Shown: one piece after another, positions 44,982-54,742 of the stretch
How the letters are laid out: every line of letters begins with the position of its first letter
Numbering within the stretch: the first letter of the stretch is position 1
From: Ww85 sp963745765
GTDB lineage: Bacteria; Desulfobacterota; Desulfobulbia; Desulfobulbales; Desulfocapsaceae
Assembly: GCA_963745765.1 (NCBI GenBank)
Contig: CAVUYQ010000033.1
Span: 73,949-137,948 of the forward strand
Direction: 5' to 3'
Length of the DNA: 64,000 nucleotides
Notes under the pieces: model-generated
What the model saw: only the letters and a program-made list of their open reading frames with translations
The model's database searches: none
Told to the model about the DNA's origin: nothing
Program-made: the position numbers and the translations under genes

Positions 44982-47900
44982 CAGAAAATCCCATGACAAA
45001 CCTGGTACCCGAGACTACTGGTGCGGTCATGATTGTCGGAGGGGGCATAAGCGGGATGCAGTCTGCTCTTGACCTGGCAAATTCCGGCTTCAAGGTCTAT
45101 CTGGTTGAAAGCTCTCCCGCAATCGGCGGGAAAATGGCCCAGTTGGACAAGACTTTTCCGACGAACGACTGCTCCATGTGCATTGTTTCGCCAAAACTTG
45201 TTGAGGTTGGACGGCACCGGAATATAGAACTGCTCACCCACAGTGAGGTCGTCGGACTGGAGGGGGAAGCGGGAAACTTCAAGGCCCGGATTGTTCAACA
45301 CGCCCGATATGTTGATATTGATAAATGTACCGGCTGCGGACTGTGCGAGATCGCCTGTCCGGTAACCCAGGTTTCCTATTTCCCTCAGCAGCCGGAGCCC
45401 GGACAGCAGAAGAAGAAATTGCGTGCCAAAGACACGGTGCTGATCAGCGGGCCGGGCAGACCGGAGCCGACCTCACTTTTCGCCTGGACCTTCCGGGTCG
45501 ATGAAGAAAAATGTGCCAAATGCGGCAGCTGCCATCGTGCCTGCCTGCATGGTGCGGTGAGCTGGCAGAAAAAAGAGATAGCCGTCATCGACCAGGATAA
45601 ATGTACCGGCTGCGGAGCCTGTTTTGTCGCCTGTCCCGACAAGTTCCAGGCGATCACCGTAGAGAATGCTCCCGATCTTGACCTGAGTTTGGGCGCAGCG
45701 ATTTATGCGCGATCGCAGGAGATCGTCAAGGGGCTTGGCGGTCGTGAGGAAGGCAATTGTATCCGCTGCGGTCTCTGTGCCATGATGTGCACCAAGGTCA
45801 TGGGGATCGGTGCGCTTACCATGGTGGATGAGGGCATCCAGGCAGGCAGGGATATCTGCCAGGTCTGCGGCGCCTGTGCCTCGGTCTGTCCGGTGAATTT
45901 TCTGGACGTTGAAAAACTGACCGATAAGTCGCCGCGGCCGCTGCTCGATGAATTCAATGAGGGACTCAACGTCCGCAAACCGGTTAATATTTTCTATCCC
46001 CAGGCGGTGCCGCGTGTGCCGGTGATTGACGAGGCGAGCTGTGTGCAGCTCAACACCGGAGAATGCGGTACCTGCAAAACGGTCTGCGGCGTGGGAGCCA
46101 TCGATTATACCCATATCGAAAAAGAGAAAGAGATAGCGGTTGGTTCCGTTATCTTCTCACCGGGAATCGAGGTATTCAATCCCCGGCAGCGCGGCGAATT
46201 CGGCTACGGCCTCTACAGGAACGTTGTCACGAGCATCGAGTTTGAACGGCTGCTGTCAGCTTCGGGGCCGACATCGGGTACGGTTTCCCGGCCGGGCGAT
46301 GGCAAACATCCGAAAAAGATCGCCTGGATTCAATGTGTCGGTTCAAGAGATCACAGCTGTAACCGCGACTACTGCTCGTCGGTCTGCTGCATGTACGCTT
46401 CAAAGGAGGCCTATATTGCCAGGGAGCATGACTCCTCCATTGAGCCGACAATCTTTTATATCGACATGCGTTCGTTTGGGAAAAATTTTGATACCTATAT
46501 CACCCGGGCCAGGGAGAACAAGGTTCGCTATGTGCGCGCCATGGTCAGCCGGGTGTTTGAGGACCCCCTGACCGGCGACCTGGAGCTTCGCTATATCGAT
46601 GAGAATGGCGACAGACAATCCGAAGTCTTCGAGATGGTGGTTCTGTCAGTTGGTATCCAGGTTTCCGAGACTTCGAAAAAGCTGGCGGCAACCCTTGCTG
46701 TGGACGTAGATACCTATGGTTTCGCCGTGACTGATGGTTTTAATCCGCTCGCCGCCTCCCGTCCGGGCATCTTTGTGAGCGGGGCATTCAACGGCCCCAA
46801 GGATATTCCGGAAACGGTCAGTGAGGCCTCCGGTGCCGCCCAGGCCGCCTCCGTCTGTCTCGCCGGTGCCCGGGGAACCCTTCTCACGGAAGAAGTCCTG
46901 CCCCAGGAGCGTATAGCGGAACCGGATGATCCGCTGCGCATCGGTGTTTTTGTCTGTCACTGCGGCTCAAACATAGCCTCCGTGGTAGACGTGGCGGCGG
47001 TGGCGGAATATGCCAAGACGCTGCCCAATGTGGTCTACGCCACGCATCCGCTCTATACCTGCTCACAGGACTCGGAGGAAAACATCAAGGAAATGATCAA
47101 TGAACACAACCTGAACCGTGTCGTGGTCTCGGCCTGTTCACCCAGTACCCATGAACCGCTTTTCATGTCGACCCTGCGTCAGGCCGGCATCAACAAGTAT
47201 TATTTCGATATGGCAAATATTCGGGATCAGTGCAGCTGGGTACATCCGCCTGAACCGCAAAAAGCCACGGAAAAGGCGAAACGGCTGATGCGTATGGCCG
47301 TTGCCAATGTTTCCCAGGCCAAACCGCTCAGCGAACTGGAATTTGATGTTGAGTCAAGTCTTCTGATCATCGGCGGCGGGGTCGCCGGAATGACTGCTGC
47401 GGTCGAGGCTGCCAAACAGGGTTTTGGTGTCTATCTGGTGGAGCAGCAGACGGAGCTCGGCGGCCAGGTCAATCATCTGCAGCGGAGTTGGGATGGCCAG
47501 GATTTTGCGCCGTTTTTGTCCTCCCTGAAAAAACAGGTGCTCAACAATGAACAGATTAAGGTTTTAACCAATTCGGTGGTGGTTGACCAGAGAGGCTTTA
47601 TCGGATCATTCGAGAGCGAGGTGATGACGCCGAGCGGCGGAACCCGGAAAATAAAACATGGTGCGACACTTGTTGCCACCGGCGCCCGAGGAATACCGGC
47701 CAGATCTTTACGGGCTCGAATGAGTTCGACAATGTCGTTACCCAGACCGATTTCGAGATAACCTGTACCGTCGAAGGGCCCGACGGGCATCCTCCTGTCA
47801 AATATCGTCATGCTGCAATGTGCCGGCTCCAGCGTTCAGAGCATCTCGATTACTGTTCACGGATCTGCTGCAACCAGGCGGTGAAAAACAGCCTGCGTTT

Positions 47901-48634
47901 CAAGGAGACTGCAACGCTGACGCGCGCATGGACGTTTTATACCGCGACATGCGCTGTTACGGCCTCGCCGAGCTTGATTATCGCCGGGCCCGCATGCAGG
48001 GGATCAATTTTATCCGTTTCGATCCCGAGAACATCAGCGCCGGATATCCGACTGACGGGAAAACGGTCGAGGTCCGGTCTACGATCCTTCCATCAACATG
48101 CAGGTGCATCTCAAGCCGGATCTGCTGGTGCTGTCAACCGGCATCATACCGCGCGACAACGAAGAACTTGCCACCATGCTGCGGGTGCCGAGAAACAGCA
48201 CGGCTTTTTCATCGAGGCCCACGCCAAACTACGGCCGGTGGATTTGGCCAGCGAAGGGATTTTCATGGCCGGAACGGCCCATGGACCGAAGAACATGACC
48301 GAGACAATAGCCCAGGCGCATGCGGCGGTGGCTCGGGCGGCCACCGATCCTGTCCAAGACAAACTTGAAGCTCTCGGGTGTTTTTTCCACCGGTCGACCC
48401 GGAAAATTGCGCTGTCTGTCTGACCTGTGTCCGGGCCTGCCCGTATGGCATGCCGGTGATCAACGAGGAGCATACGGCCTATATCAATCCCGCCCTTTGC
48501 CAGGGCTGCGGCATCTGCGTTGCTGAATGTCCGGCCAAAACAATCAGCCTTGGCCGGTATTGAAGACAGCAATATCATTGCCAAGCTTGCAAGCCTACGT
48601 GGAAATGGCCCGCGCAACCGAAGAAGGAGGATAA
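44978..48634 (+). CDS. hdrA: Double-module HdrA-like flavoprotein, 3' part frame-broken
   Basis: About 1,215 codons when read through. Module 1: FAD site VMIVGGGISGMQSALDLANS, the HdrA signature TFPTNDCSMCIVSPK, and ferredoxin clusters CTGCGLCEIACP, CAKCGSCHRAC, CTGCGACFVACP, CIRCGLCAMMC and CQVCGACASVC. Module 2 begins IGVFVCHCGSNIASVVDVAA and has a second FAD site LLIIGGGVAGMTAAVEAAKQ. From about 47690 to 48600 the frame changes about ten times, but the HdrA sequence continues: YCSRICCNQAVKNSLRFKE, VLYRDMRCYGLAELDYRRA, LVLSTGIIPRDNEEL, FFIEAHAKLRPVDLASEGI, CAVCLTCVRACPYG, CQGCGICVAECPA, VEMARATEEGG to TAA 48632. Likely the electron-confurcating core of the complex. Confidence 0.88.
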
Positions 48635-49097
48635 TGATGGAGGAGTTATACCCCCAACGTCATCATTTTTGCCTGCCGCCACTGAGCCTATACCGCTGCG
48701 GACCTGGCAGGTTCGGAAAGAAGGTCTTACCCCGCCGTCGATCAGTATCGTGATGCTGCCGTGTACGGGCAGGATAGATGAATCTCTGCTGCTCAAAGCC
48801 TTTGAAAATGGAGCTGACGGGGTGATGGTCATCGGTTGTCTGGAGGGGGATTGTCATTACGTGAACGGCAACATCCGTGCCCGGTCACGGGTCAAGCGGG
48901 TTTACTCCATCCTGGAGCAGATCAGGATCGGGCCGGACCGGATACGGATGTACAATTTAAGCGCTGGCGAGGGTTCGAAATTTGCTGCCTTTACCAATGA
49001 ATTCGTTGATCAGATCGAAGACCTCGGGCCCAGCCCGATCAACGTGGCCAGGAAGGATGAGGCCAGAGAGTCTGCACAGGAGGTACAAGCAACATGA
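48634..49097 (+). CDS. mvhD: MvhD-like subunit, probable selenoprotein
   Basis: About 153 residues. With one base removed from the C-run at 48651-48655 and one from 48730-48733, the frame reads MMEELYPNVIIFACRH, UGA (48683-48685), AYTAADLAGSERRSYPPS, then ISIVMLPCTGRIDESLLLK and GADGVMVIGCLEGDCHY. In MvhD/VhuD the position of the UGA is a 2Fe-2S-type Cys or, in several species, selenocysteine (pattern CxWU-SYxGAD). A bSECIS-like hairpin follows. It connects HdrA to the partner enzyme, here MetVF. Start shares bases with the HdrA stop (TAATG). Confidence 0.82.
48700..48714 (+). promoter_or_regulatory. bSECIS-like hairpin in mvhD
   Basis: GGACCT pairs with AGGTTC (6 bp, one G-U) around a GGC loop (48706-48708). 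The loop starts 20 bases after the UGA and opens with G-G, both as expected of bacterial SECIS elements, which the SelB complex reads within about 16-37 bases of the UGA. Confidence 0.55.
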
Positions 49098-49760
49098 TAA
49101 CCGGAACGCCCAAACCAATTGAAGAGATTCTCGAGATGATTGAGCCGTACGACAAGATCGTCGTGGCAGGCTGTTTCGGCTGTGTGACGGTCTGCCGGGT
49201 TGGCGGCGACAAGGAAGTCCAAGTGCTTTCTTCGACACTGAGACTGGCACGTGAGGCAAACGGCAGGAAACATCGAGATAAAGGAGATCTGTCTTGAGCG
49301 TCAGTGTGATCCGGAATATCTCGAACCCATGCGGCCCTATGTCGAGGATTACCAGGCCGTGCTCTCGATAGCCTGCGGTGCCGGCATCCAGTTCTGGCAG
49401 AGAAATTCATGAAAACCCCCCTGTTGCCCGGGATCAATACCGGCTTTCTTGGCGTCACTGAACGCCAGGGAGAATGGGCGGAACGCTGCCAGGGATGCGG
49501 TGACTGCGTCCTGCACCTGACCGGCGGTATCTGCCCGGTGACCCGTTGCGCCAAATCGATCTTCCACGGTCCCTGCGGCGGTTCGGTAAACGGAACCTGT
49601 GAGGTTGACAAAAGACATAAAATGCGGCTGGCAGCTCATCATCGATCGTCTGAAATCCCTGGATCAAATGGAAAACTATGCGAAACTGAAACCTTACAAA
49701 GGGTGGGATGCGTCCCGGGATGGCGGTCCGCGGAGGATACTCAGGGAGGACATGATATAA
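49094..49760 (+). CDS. metV: MetV-like zinc/Fe-S partner of MetF, frame-broken
   Basis: About 220 codons through three frame changes (near 49262, 49397 and 49607). Reads MITGTPKPIEEILEMIEPYD, AGCFGCVTVCRVGGDKE, EICLERQCDPEYLEPM, VLSIACGAGIQF, GFLGVTERQGEWAERC, CGDCVLHLTGGICPVTRC, SIFHGPCGGSVNGTCEVD, CGWQLIIDRLKSLDQMENYA, GWDASRDGGPRRIL. This is the MTHFR C-terminal / MetV family, which contacts MetF in acetogens. ATGA overlap with mvhD and TAATG with metF. Confidence 0.85.
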
Positions 49761-50688
49761 TGAAATCAGATAGCAATCTCGAGAGGGTGCTTACTGCAGG
49801 TCATTTTGCCGTCACTGGGGAATGTGGTCCCCCGCGGGCGCTGACCCTGAAAAGGTATTGAAAAAGGCTGCACTGGTTAAGGGAAATGTTGATGTCTGCA
49901 ACGTTACCGACAACCAGACATCGGTGGTCCGCATGAGCTCACTGGCCGGCTGCATGCTGGTAAAGAGAGTGGCATTGAACCGCTGTTGCAGATGGTTGTG
50001 CGTGATCGCAACCGCATAGCCCTGCAGTCCGATCTGCTCGGGGCTGCGGCGCTCGGGAGTTCACAACCTGCTCTGCCTGTCGGGCGACCACCAGAAATTC
50101 GGTGATGATCCACAGGCTAAAAACGTTTTTGATATCGACTCGATTCAACTGATTCATCTGGTCAAGACCATGCGTGATGAAGGGATTTTCCCATCCGGTG
50201 AAAAACTCGATGGGGTGCCGAGATTCTATATCGGCTGCGCGGTAAATCCCTTTGCCGATCCGTTTGAGATCCGGGTACCCCGGCTGAAGATGAAGGTTGA
50301 TGCCGGTGCCGATTTTGTGCAGACGCAATGCATCTACAATATGGAGAAATTCAAGCTGTATATGGAAGGCGCCAGAAAACAGGGGCTGCCTGAGCGGGTG
50401 AAGATCCTGGCCGGGGTAACACCGCTCAAATCAGCCGGAATGGCAAAATTCATGAACCGCATGGTCGCCGGTATCGATATTCCCGATGAGGTGATCAAGC
50501 GGGTGGCCGATGAACCCAAGGAAAAGCAGGCAGCCAAGGGGATCGAAATCTGCATCGAACAGATTCAGGAATTAAAGGAGATGGAAGGAATTGCGGGAGT
50601 GCACGTGATGGCCATTGAGTGGGAAGAAAAACTCAATGAAATTGTAGGCGGGGCAGGGTTGCTTCCCCGTCCGGTTGTCGAGCAGTAA
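49760..50688 (+). CDS. metF: Methylenetetrahydrofolate reductase MetF, frame-broken 5' part
   Basis: About 309 codons. Reduces methylene-THF to methyl-THF (or the reverse) in the methyl branch. Starts MKSDSNLERVLTAGHFAVTG, then ADPEKVLKKAALVKGNVDVC and NVTDNQTSVVRMSSLAGC; frame changes lie near 49838, 49975 and 50060. The rest is unbroken: FYIGCAVNPFADPFEIRVPR, GADFVQTQCIYNMEKFKLYM, LAGVTPLKSAGMAKFMNRM. Together with MetV, HdrABC and MvhD it matches the MetFV-HdrABC-MvhD complex known from Moorella. Confidence 0.9.
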
Positions 50689-50731
50689 CGGAACGTTAAA
50701 TAACGCTGTACGACCTTAACGGAGGGAAATA

Positions 50732-51118
50732 ATGGCAGACAAAAAAAAGATCCTTTTGGTTGATGATGATCCGGATTTTGTTGAAGCGGTTAAAGTAATT
50801 GTCGAGAGTGGCGGATATGATGTCACGGTCGCCTATGATGGAAAAGAGGGGCTTGAGGCGGTGGCGGAAGAGAAACCGGATCTCATTGTCCTTGATGTCA
50901 TGATGCCGGTGATGAATGGGCACGAGGCGTGCGCAAAACTCAAGGCGGATGAGGCAACACAGGATATTCCCATTATCCTGCTGACAGCCGTGGCGGATCG
51001 GGTGACCTCCAGCACTTACACTCACCGCGATATGCTTGAGAGTGAGGCGGAAGATTATATGCCCAAACCGGTCGAACCGGGCGAACTGCTTGAGCGTATC
51101 AAGAGTTGGCTCACCTGA
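50732..51118 (+). CDS. Single-domain response regulator
   Basis: 128 aa CheY-like receiver: KKILLVDDDPDFVEAVK with the acidic pair, phospho-acceptor Asp in DLIVLDVMMPVMNGHEA (about 54), Thr in IILLTAVAD and Lys in YMPKPVEPGELLERIK. No output domain. Lies 43 bp after metF on the same strand, so it may be read with the operon and receive phosphate from one of the two kinases in it. GGAGGGAA precedes the ATG. Confidence 0.92.
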   Translation: MADKKKILLVDDDPDFVEAVKVIVESGGYDVTVAYDGKEGLEAVAEEKPDLIVLDVMMPVMNGHEACAKLKADEATQDIPIILLTAVADRVTSSTYTHRDMLESEAEDYMPKPVEPGELLERIKSWLT

Positions 51119-51124
51119 TAGATC

Positions 51125-51202
51125 AGGGCGCCTTGAATAATTGTTTTTTCGTCTGATCTCCCGGTTATGCTTCAAAGAATAACCGGATTGTTCAGGGAGC
51201 CA
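51125..51202. repeat. Full-length TGAATAATT-family element, 78 bp
   Basis: Imperfect terminal inverted repeats: GGCGCCTTGAATAATTG on the left and CGGATTGTTCAGGGAGCC on the right. Inside, CCGGTTAT and ATAACCGG form a second perfect hairpin. Lies between the receiver gene and the hybrid kinase gene. The left 45 bp closely match 7251-7296. Confidence 0.65.
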
Positions 51203-51294
51203 TAAGCGATTTTCTGCTGTCCGCCTGCTCGCGGGGCAATAGATGGACAGCATCGTGGTGAGAGACCGTCTCGTTTGATGAGGGAGGCAGTTCC

Positions 51295-52776
51295 ATGCAA
51301 AGTGTGCATTTATTGATCATCGATGATGAAAAAGTGATCCGTGAGGGGGTTGCACGTGCTTTGGCTGACAGAGGGTTTGTCATCGCCAAGGCCGAGAGCG
51401 GAGAACGCGGCATTGAAATGATAACAGAACAGGGTTTTGATATCGTTCTGCTTGATCTGATGATGCCGGGCATTGATGGATTTGGCGTGCTGGAGTGGAT
51501 AGGTAAAAACTCGCCCCGCACCGAGGTTATCGTTATTACCGGATTCGCAACGGTTTCCAAGGCTGTCACTGCCATGAAGCAGGGTGCCTTTGATTTTGTC
51601 GGTAAACCCTTTACGCCTGACTATATCCGGATTGTTGTCGATCGGGCGGTAGACAAAATCCGCCTGGAAGCTGAAACGGAAATGCTTCGTGAAGAGCGTA
51701 TCCTCAGCATGGAGGCAATCCAGAACGAGCAGAGCCTGCTGAAAACGGTTTTTGGCTGTATGGTTGAAGCTGTTCTGATAACGAATCCGAGCAGTGTTGT
51801 CGTCCACCATAACCCTGCCGCGATCAAGCTCCTGGAAATAGAGACCGACCCCGTTGTCGGCAAGCCGCTGGCTGATTCCATCAGGAACGATGGCGTCGTC
51901 CAGATGGTACATGAGGCTATAAACAAGAAAATGGTGGTTTCCAGAGAGTTTGCTCCTGGCGCCATATCCCGGCGATATCTTCGGGCGCACTGCTCGCCGG
52001 TAATTTCAGGTGCCGGGACCGTGTTGGGTTCCGTGACAACCTTTGAGGACGTTTCCACCCAGAAACAGATCGATCGCATGAAGTCCGATTTCGTCGCCAT
52101 GGTGGCGCATGAACTGAAATCTCCGCTTGCCTCAATAGAGCAGATGATTTATGCGCTGCAGATCAACTGCGATTCGGAACAGGCCAACACCTGCAACAAG
52201 CTGCACAGCCGCATGACGGTGCGAACCAGGGACCTGCTGCGGTTGATCGAGAACCTGCTCAACCTTTCAAAACTTGAAAGCGGAACGGTGGTTTTTAATC
52301 TCGAACCGACATCGGGGCATGAAATCATCAGGGATATTGTCGAGGTGACAAAACCGCAGGCCGAAGGCAAGAACATCACGATAAAATTCCACCCCTGTCC
52401 TGAAAAGTGGTCCTTTAACGTGGACTATGACCATATCCGGACTGCTATCATGAATATTGTTTCAAATGCCGTCAAGTATACGCCCGAGGGCGGGACGCTT
52501 GAGGTTACAACCTCGCTTTCCGGCGGATTTGCGAACCTTGTCTTCAAGGATTCCGGTATCGGTATCGGCACGGATGATCTGAAGCATATCTTCGACCGCT
52601 TCTACCGTGTGAAAGGAAAGGCAACCCGCCATATCACCGGCTCGGGACTGGGACTTTCCCTGGTAAAAGAAGTGGTTGAAGCCCACAAGGGCTACATCGA
52701 TGTGCAGTCCGTCCCGGATCAGGGAACAACCTTTACCCTGAGTTTTCCTGTGGTGGAGGTGAAAACCCCTGCCTGA
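51295..52776 (+). CDS. Receiver-PAS-histidine kinase hybrid
   Basis: 493 aa, soluble. Receiver first (LLIIDDEKVIREGVARALAD; Asp in DIVLLDLMMPGIDGFG near 53), then a PAS-like domain (LLKTVFGCMVEAVLITNPSS), then HisKA with VAMVAHELKSPLASIEQMIY and a full ATPase (IVSNAVKYTPEGG, DSGIGIGTDD, TGSGLGLSLVKE). N-terminal receiver order suggests it is a phosphorelay intermediate fed by another kinase such as 42009-43568. GAGGGAGG precedes the ATG. Confidence 0.92.
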   Translation: MQSVHLLIIDDEKVIREGVARALADRGFVIAKAESGERGIEMITEQGFDIVLLDLMMPGIDGFGVLEWIGKNSPRTEVIVITGFATVSKAVTAMKQGAFDFVGKPFTPDYIRIVVDRAVDKIRLEAETEMLREERILSMEAIQNEQSLLKTVFGCMVEAVLITNPSSVVVHHNPAAIKLLEIETDPVVGKPLADSIRNDGVVQMVHEAINKKMVVSREFAPGAISRRYLRAHCSPVISGAGTVLGSVTTFEDVSTQKQIDRMKSDFVAMVAHELKSPLASIEQMIYALQINCDSEQANTCNKLHSRMTVRTRDLLRLIENLLNLSKLESGTVVFNLEPTSGHEIIRDIVEVTKPQAEGKNITIKFHPCPEKWSFNVDYDHIRTAIMNIVSNAVKYTPEGGTLEVTTSLSGGFANLVFKDSGIGIGTDDLKHIFDRFYRVKGKATRHITGSGLGLSLVKEVVEAHKGYIDVQSVPDQGTTFTLSFPVVEVKTPA

Positions 52777-52923
52777 CCCCGGCCACCGCCGAGCGGAAGA
52801 GGGATTTTTGCAGGGGGTGGATTCTGGCCTTTTATACTGTCCCCCCATAAAAATAAAGACCTGGTTCCTTTTTCGGTTGAGCACCGCATATTAAACGGGG
52901 TGAGCGGAATGCATCATTACGTT

Positions 52924-54036
52924 TCAGGCGGCCCTCGTTTTCTCATCGGCAATCAGGCCTATGACCGTGTCCCTTACGGCTTTTGTACCCTGCGAGCCGC
53001 CAAATTCCACGGGCTGGATTTTCCCTGATGCAAACCCGGACTCGATAGCGTACTCCAACTTTTCGGCGGCTGTCCTGCATGACAACAGATCATGCTGTTC
53101 TCCGAGCCATCTCAGCATCATGGCTGCTGAAAGAAAGGTGGCCGTAGGGTTAGCCTTGTCCTGCCCGGCAATATCAGGTGCCGACCCATGTGCCGGCTGG
53201 AATATACCATGCTTGTCACCGAGTTCGGCACATGATGCCATACCCATGCCGCCAATCAGGCCGCCGCCCTGATCTGAAAGTATGTCGGCAAACATGTTTT
53301 CTGCAACCAGGACATCGTATTCCCACGGCTTTCTAATGAGATCCAGGGCCATGGCATCGACATAACGATAGTCGGCTTTTATGTCAGGGTAAAGTCTAGC
53401 CCGCTCTCCGAAAATCTTTCTGAAAAAAGCGTAGGATTTTAAAACGTTGGATTTGTCAACGCAGCTGACCATGCCTTTACCGCCGCTGATTTTACGTTGC
53501 CGTGCCAGGTTGAAAGCAAAATCGAACAATCGTTCACAGCCTTTCCTCGTTATCAGAAGGGTATCCCGTGCCTCACGATCATCAATCACCTCACCCTCAC
53601 GGCGATAGTAAAACAAACCTTCAGAGCATTCACGAATGATAACCAGGTCAATGTCGGCCGCGCGGGGGTCGGCAAGCGGCCGGGGAATGTTTTTATATGC
53701 CTTCACCGGGCGTACGCTGGCATACAGGTCATATTCCGTTCGCATTGTCAGATGCGGAGCAATTTCAGTACCATCGGGATAGCGGATGTCGGGATGGCCC
53801 ATTGCTCCAAGGAGAATGGCATTGGCGCCGCGAGCCTTTTCGAAGTCTTCTTTGGTAATATCCTCACCTGTTTTCTGATAAAATACAGCACCCGCCTCGA
53901 TATGTTCATAGGCAAACCGGACATCATCTATGGACTTAGCCAGTTCGTCAAGCACCTGAAGGCAAGCATCTACGATTTCGAGACCTATTCCATCTCCGGG
54001 CAATACGGCAATAGTTAAAACCTTTTGTTCATCCAT
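52924..54036 (-). CDS. Isopropylmalate/tartrate dehydrogenase-like enzyme
   Basis: 370 aa from ATG 54036 (AGAGGAAAG upstream). Beta-decarboxylating NAD-dependent dehydrogenase: LTIAVLPGDGIGLEIVDACL, substrate Arg in LTMRTEYDLYASVRP and ECSEGLFYYRREGE, metal Asp in AENMFADILSDQGGGLIGGM and FQPAHGSAPDIAGQDKANPT. Placed next to a GntR regulator and TRAP transporter, so it is more likely catabolic (a hydroxy-diacid such as tartrate or malate type) than leucine synthesis. Confidence 0.9.
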   Translation of the reverse strand: MDEQKVLTIAVLPGDGIGLEIVDACLQVLDELAKSIDDVRFAYEHIEAGAVFYQKTGEDITKEDFEKARGANAILLGAMGHPDIRYPDGTEIAPHLTMRTEYDLYASVRPVKAYKNIPRPLADPRAADIDLVIIRECSEGLFYYRREGEVIDDREARDTLLITRKGCERLFDFAFNLARQRKISGGKGMVSCVDKSNVLKSYAFFRKIFGERARLYPDIKADYRYVDAMALDLIRKPWEYDVLVAENMFADILSDQGGGLIGGMGMASCAELGDKHGIFQPAHGSAPDIAGQDKANPTATFLSAAMMLRWLGEQHDLLSCRTAAEKLEYAIESGFASGKIQPVEFGGSQGTKAVRDTVIGLIADEKTRAA

Positions 54037-54058
54037 TCGCTTTCTTTCCTCTATTGTT

Positions 54059-54742
54059 TTAGATATTGTAGATTTTGTATTTTCTGAGTAATGCAACGAG
54101 TTCTTCAGCAGCTCTTTCTCTATGTTTTCTGTAGATCTCCCGGACTTTTGAGACATCTCCTCCCAGTATCGCCTCAATCTGATCCTTGTGCTCCTGTGTC
54201 GAGAGGAAAGGATGTTGTCGTAAGCGCAAGGTGAACATCCTGGCCCTGAAAGCCTGATCTAAAAAGTTGAGAGCAATGGCAACCAGTCGTTTATTGTGAC
54301 ACAGACCCAGGAGTTCTTTATGGTAGCGCTCATCAGCCTCGGCCCAGGCCTCGAGGTCCTCTGTCTCAATTGCCTTTTCCATGTCATCGGTTGCCCTTCG
54401 TAATGGCCTGAGATCACCGGCAGACACTTTTTGTTTGGCTATCAGCGCAGCGGCTTCAGACTCAACACAGGTAAGAACGACATAGATGTCCTGCATATCT
54501 TCGGGTGATAACGGCAGAACCCGCATCCCCTTGTTAGGGATAATTTCTACCAGACCCTCGTTCTGAAGCTTGATCATCGCTTCTCGCACCGGAGTACGGC
54601 TCATCTTCAGCTTTTCTGATAAATCTTTCTCGGTAAGCTGCATGCCTGGTGTCAATAGGTTCTCAAGGATTTCCTGCCTGAGTTGGCTATGGGCCAGTTC
54701 TTTTAATGACCTGCCCTCTGGGTTGTTGCTCTGTTTGATAAT
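54059..54742 (-). CDS. FCD-domain GntR transcriptional regulator
   Basis: About 227 aa. Winged helix (LRQEILENLLTPGMQL then TEKDLSEKLKMSRTPVREAM), then an FCD ligand domain with metal-binding His/Asp: ESEAAALIAKQK, EADERYHKELLGLCHNKR, EHKDQIEAILGGDVSKVREI and HRERAAEEL. The DNA-binding domain needs residues upstream of the TTG at 54655, but the frame runs to a TGA at 54752 with no ATG, GTG or TTG: the start may be ATT at 54742 or hidden by an error. Likely represses the TRAP operon and dehydrogenase. Confidence 0.85.
   Translation of the reverse strand: MIKQSNNPEGRSLKELAHSQLRQEILENLLTPGMQLTEKDLSEKLKMSRTPVREAMIKLQNEGLVEIIPNKGMRVLPLSPEDMQDIYVVLTCVESEAAALIAKQKVSAGDLRPLRRATDDMEKAIETEDLEAWAEADERYHKELLGLCHNKRLVAIALNFLDQAFRARMFTLRLRQHPFLSTQEHKDQIEAILGGDVSKVREIYRKHRERAAEELVALLRKYKIYNI

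Noticed and set aside
46924..46960. Second HdrA module as a separate gene
   Set aside because: The frame runs through without a stop and there is no ribosome site at the module border.
48683..48685. UGA in mvhD as a plain nonsense mutation
   Set aside because: It is the only nonsense codon in the corrected reading, falls exactly at the Cys/Sec site and has a fitting hairpin; it remains possible if sel genes are absent.
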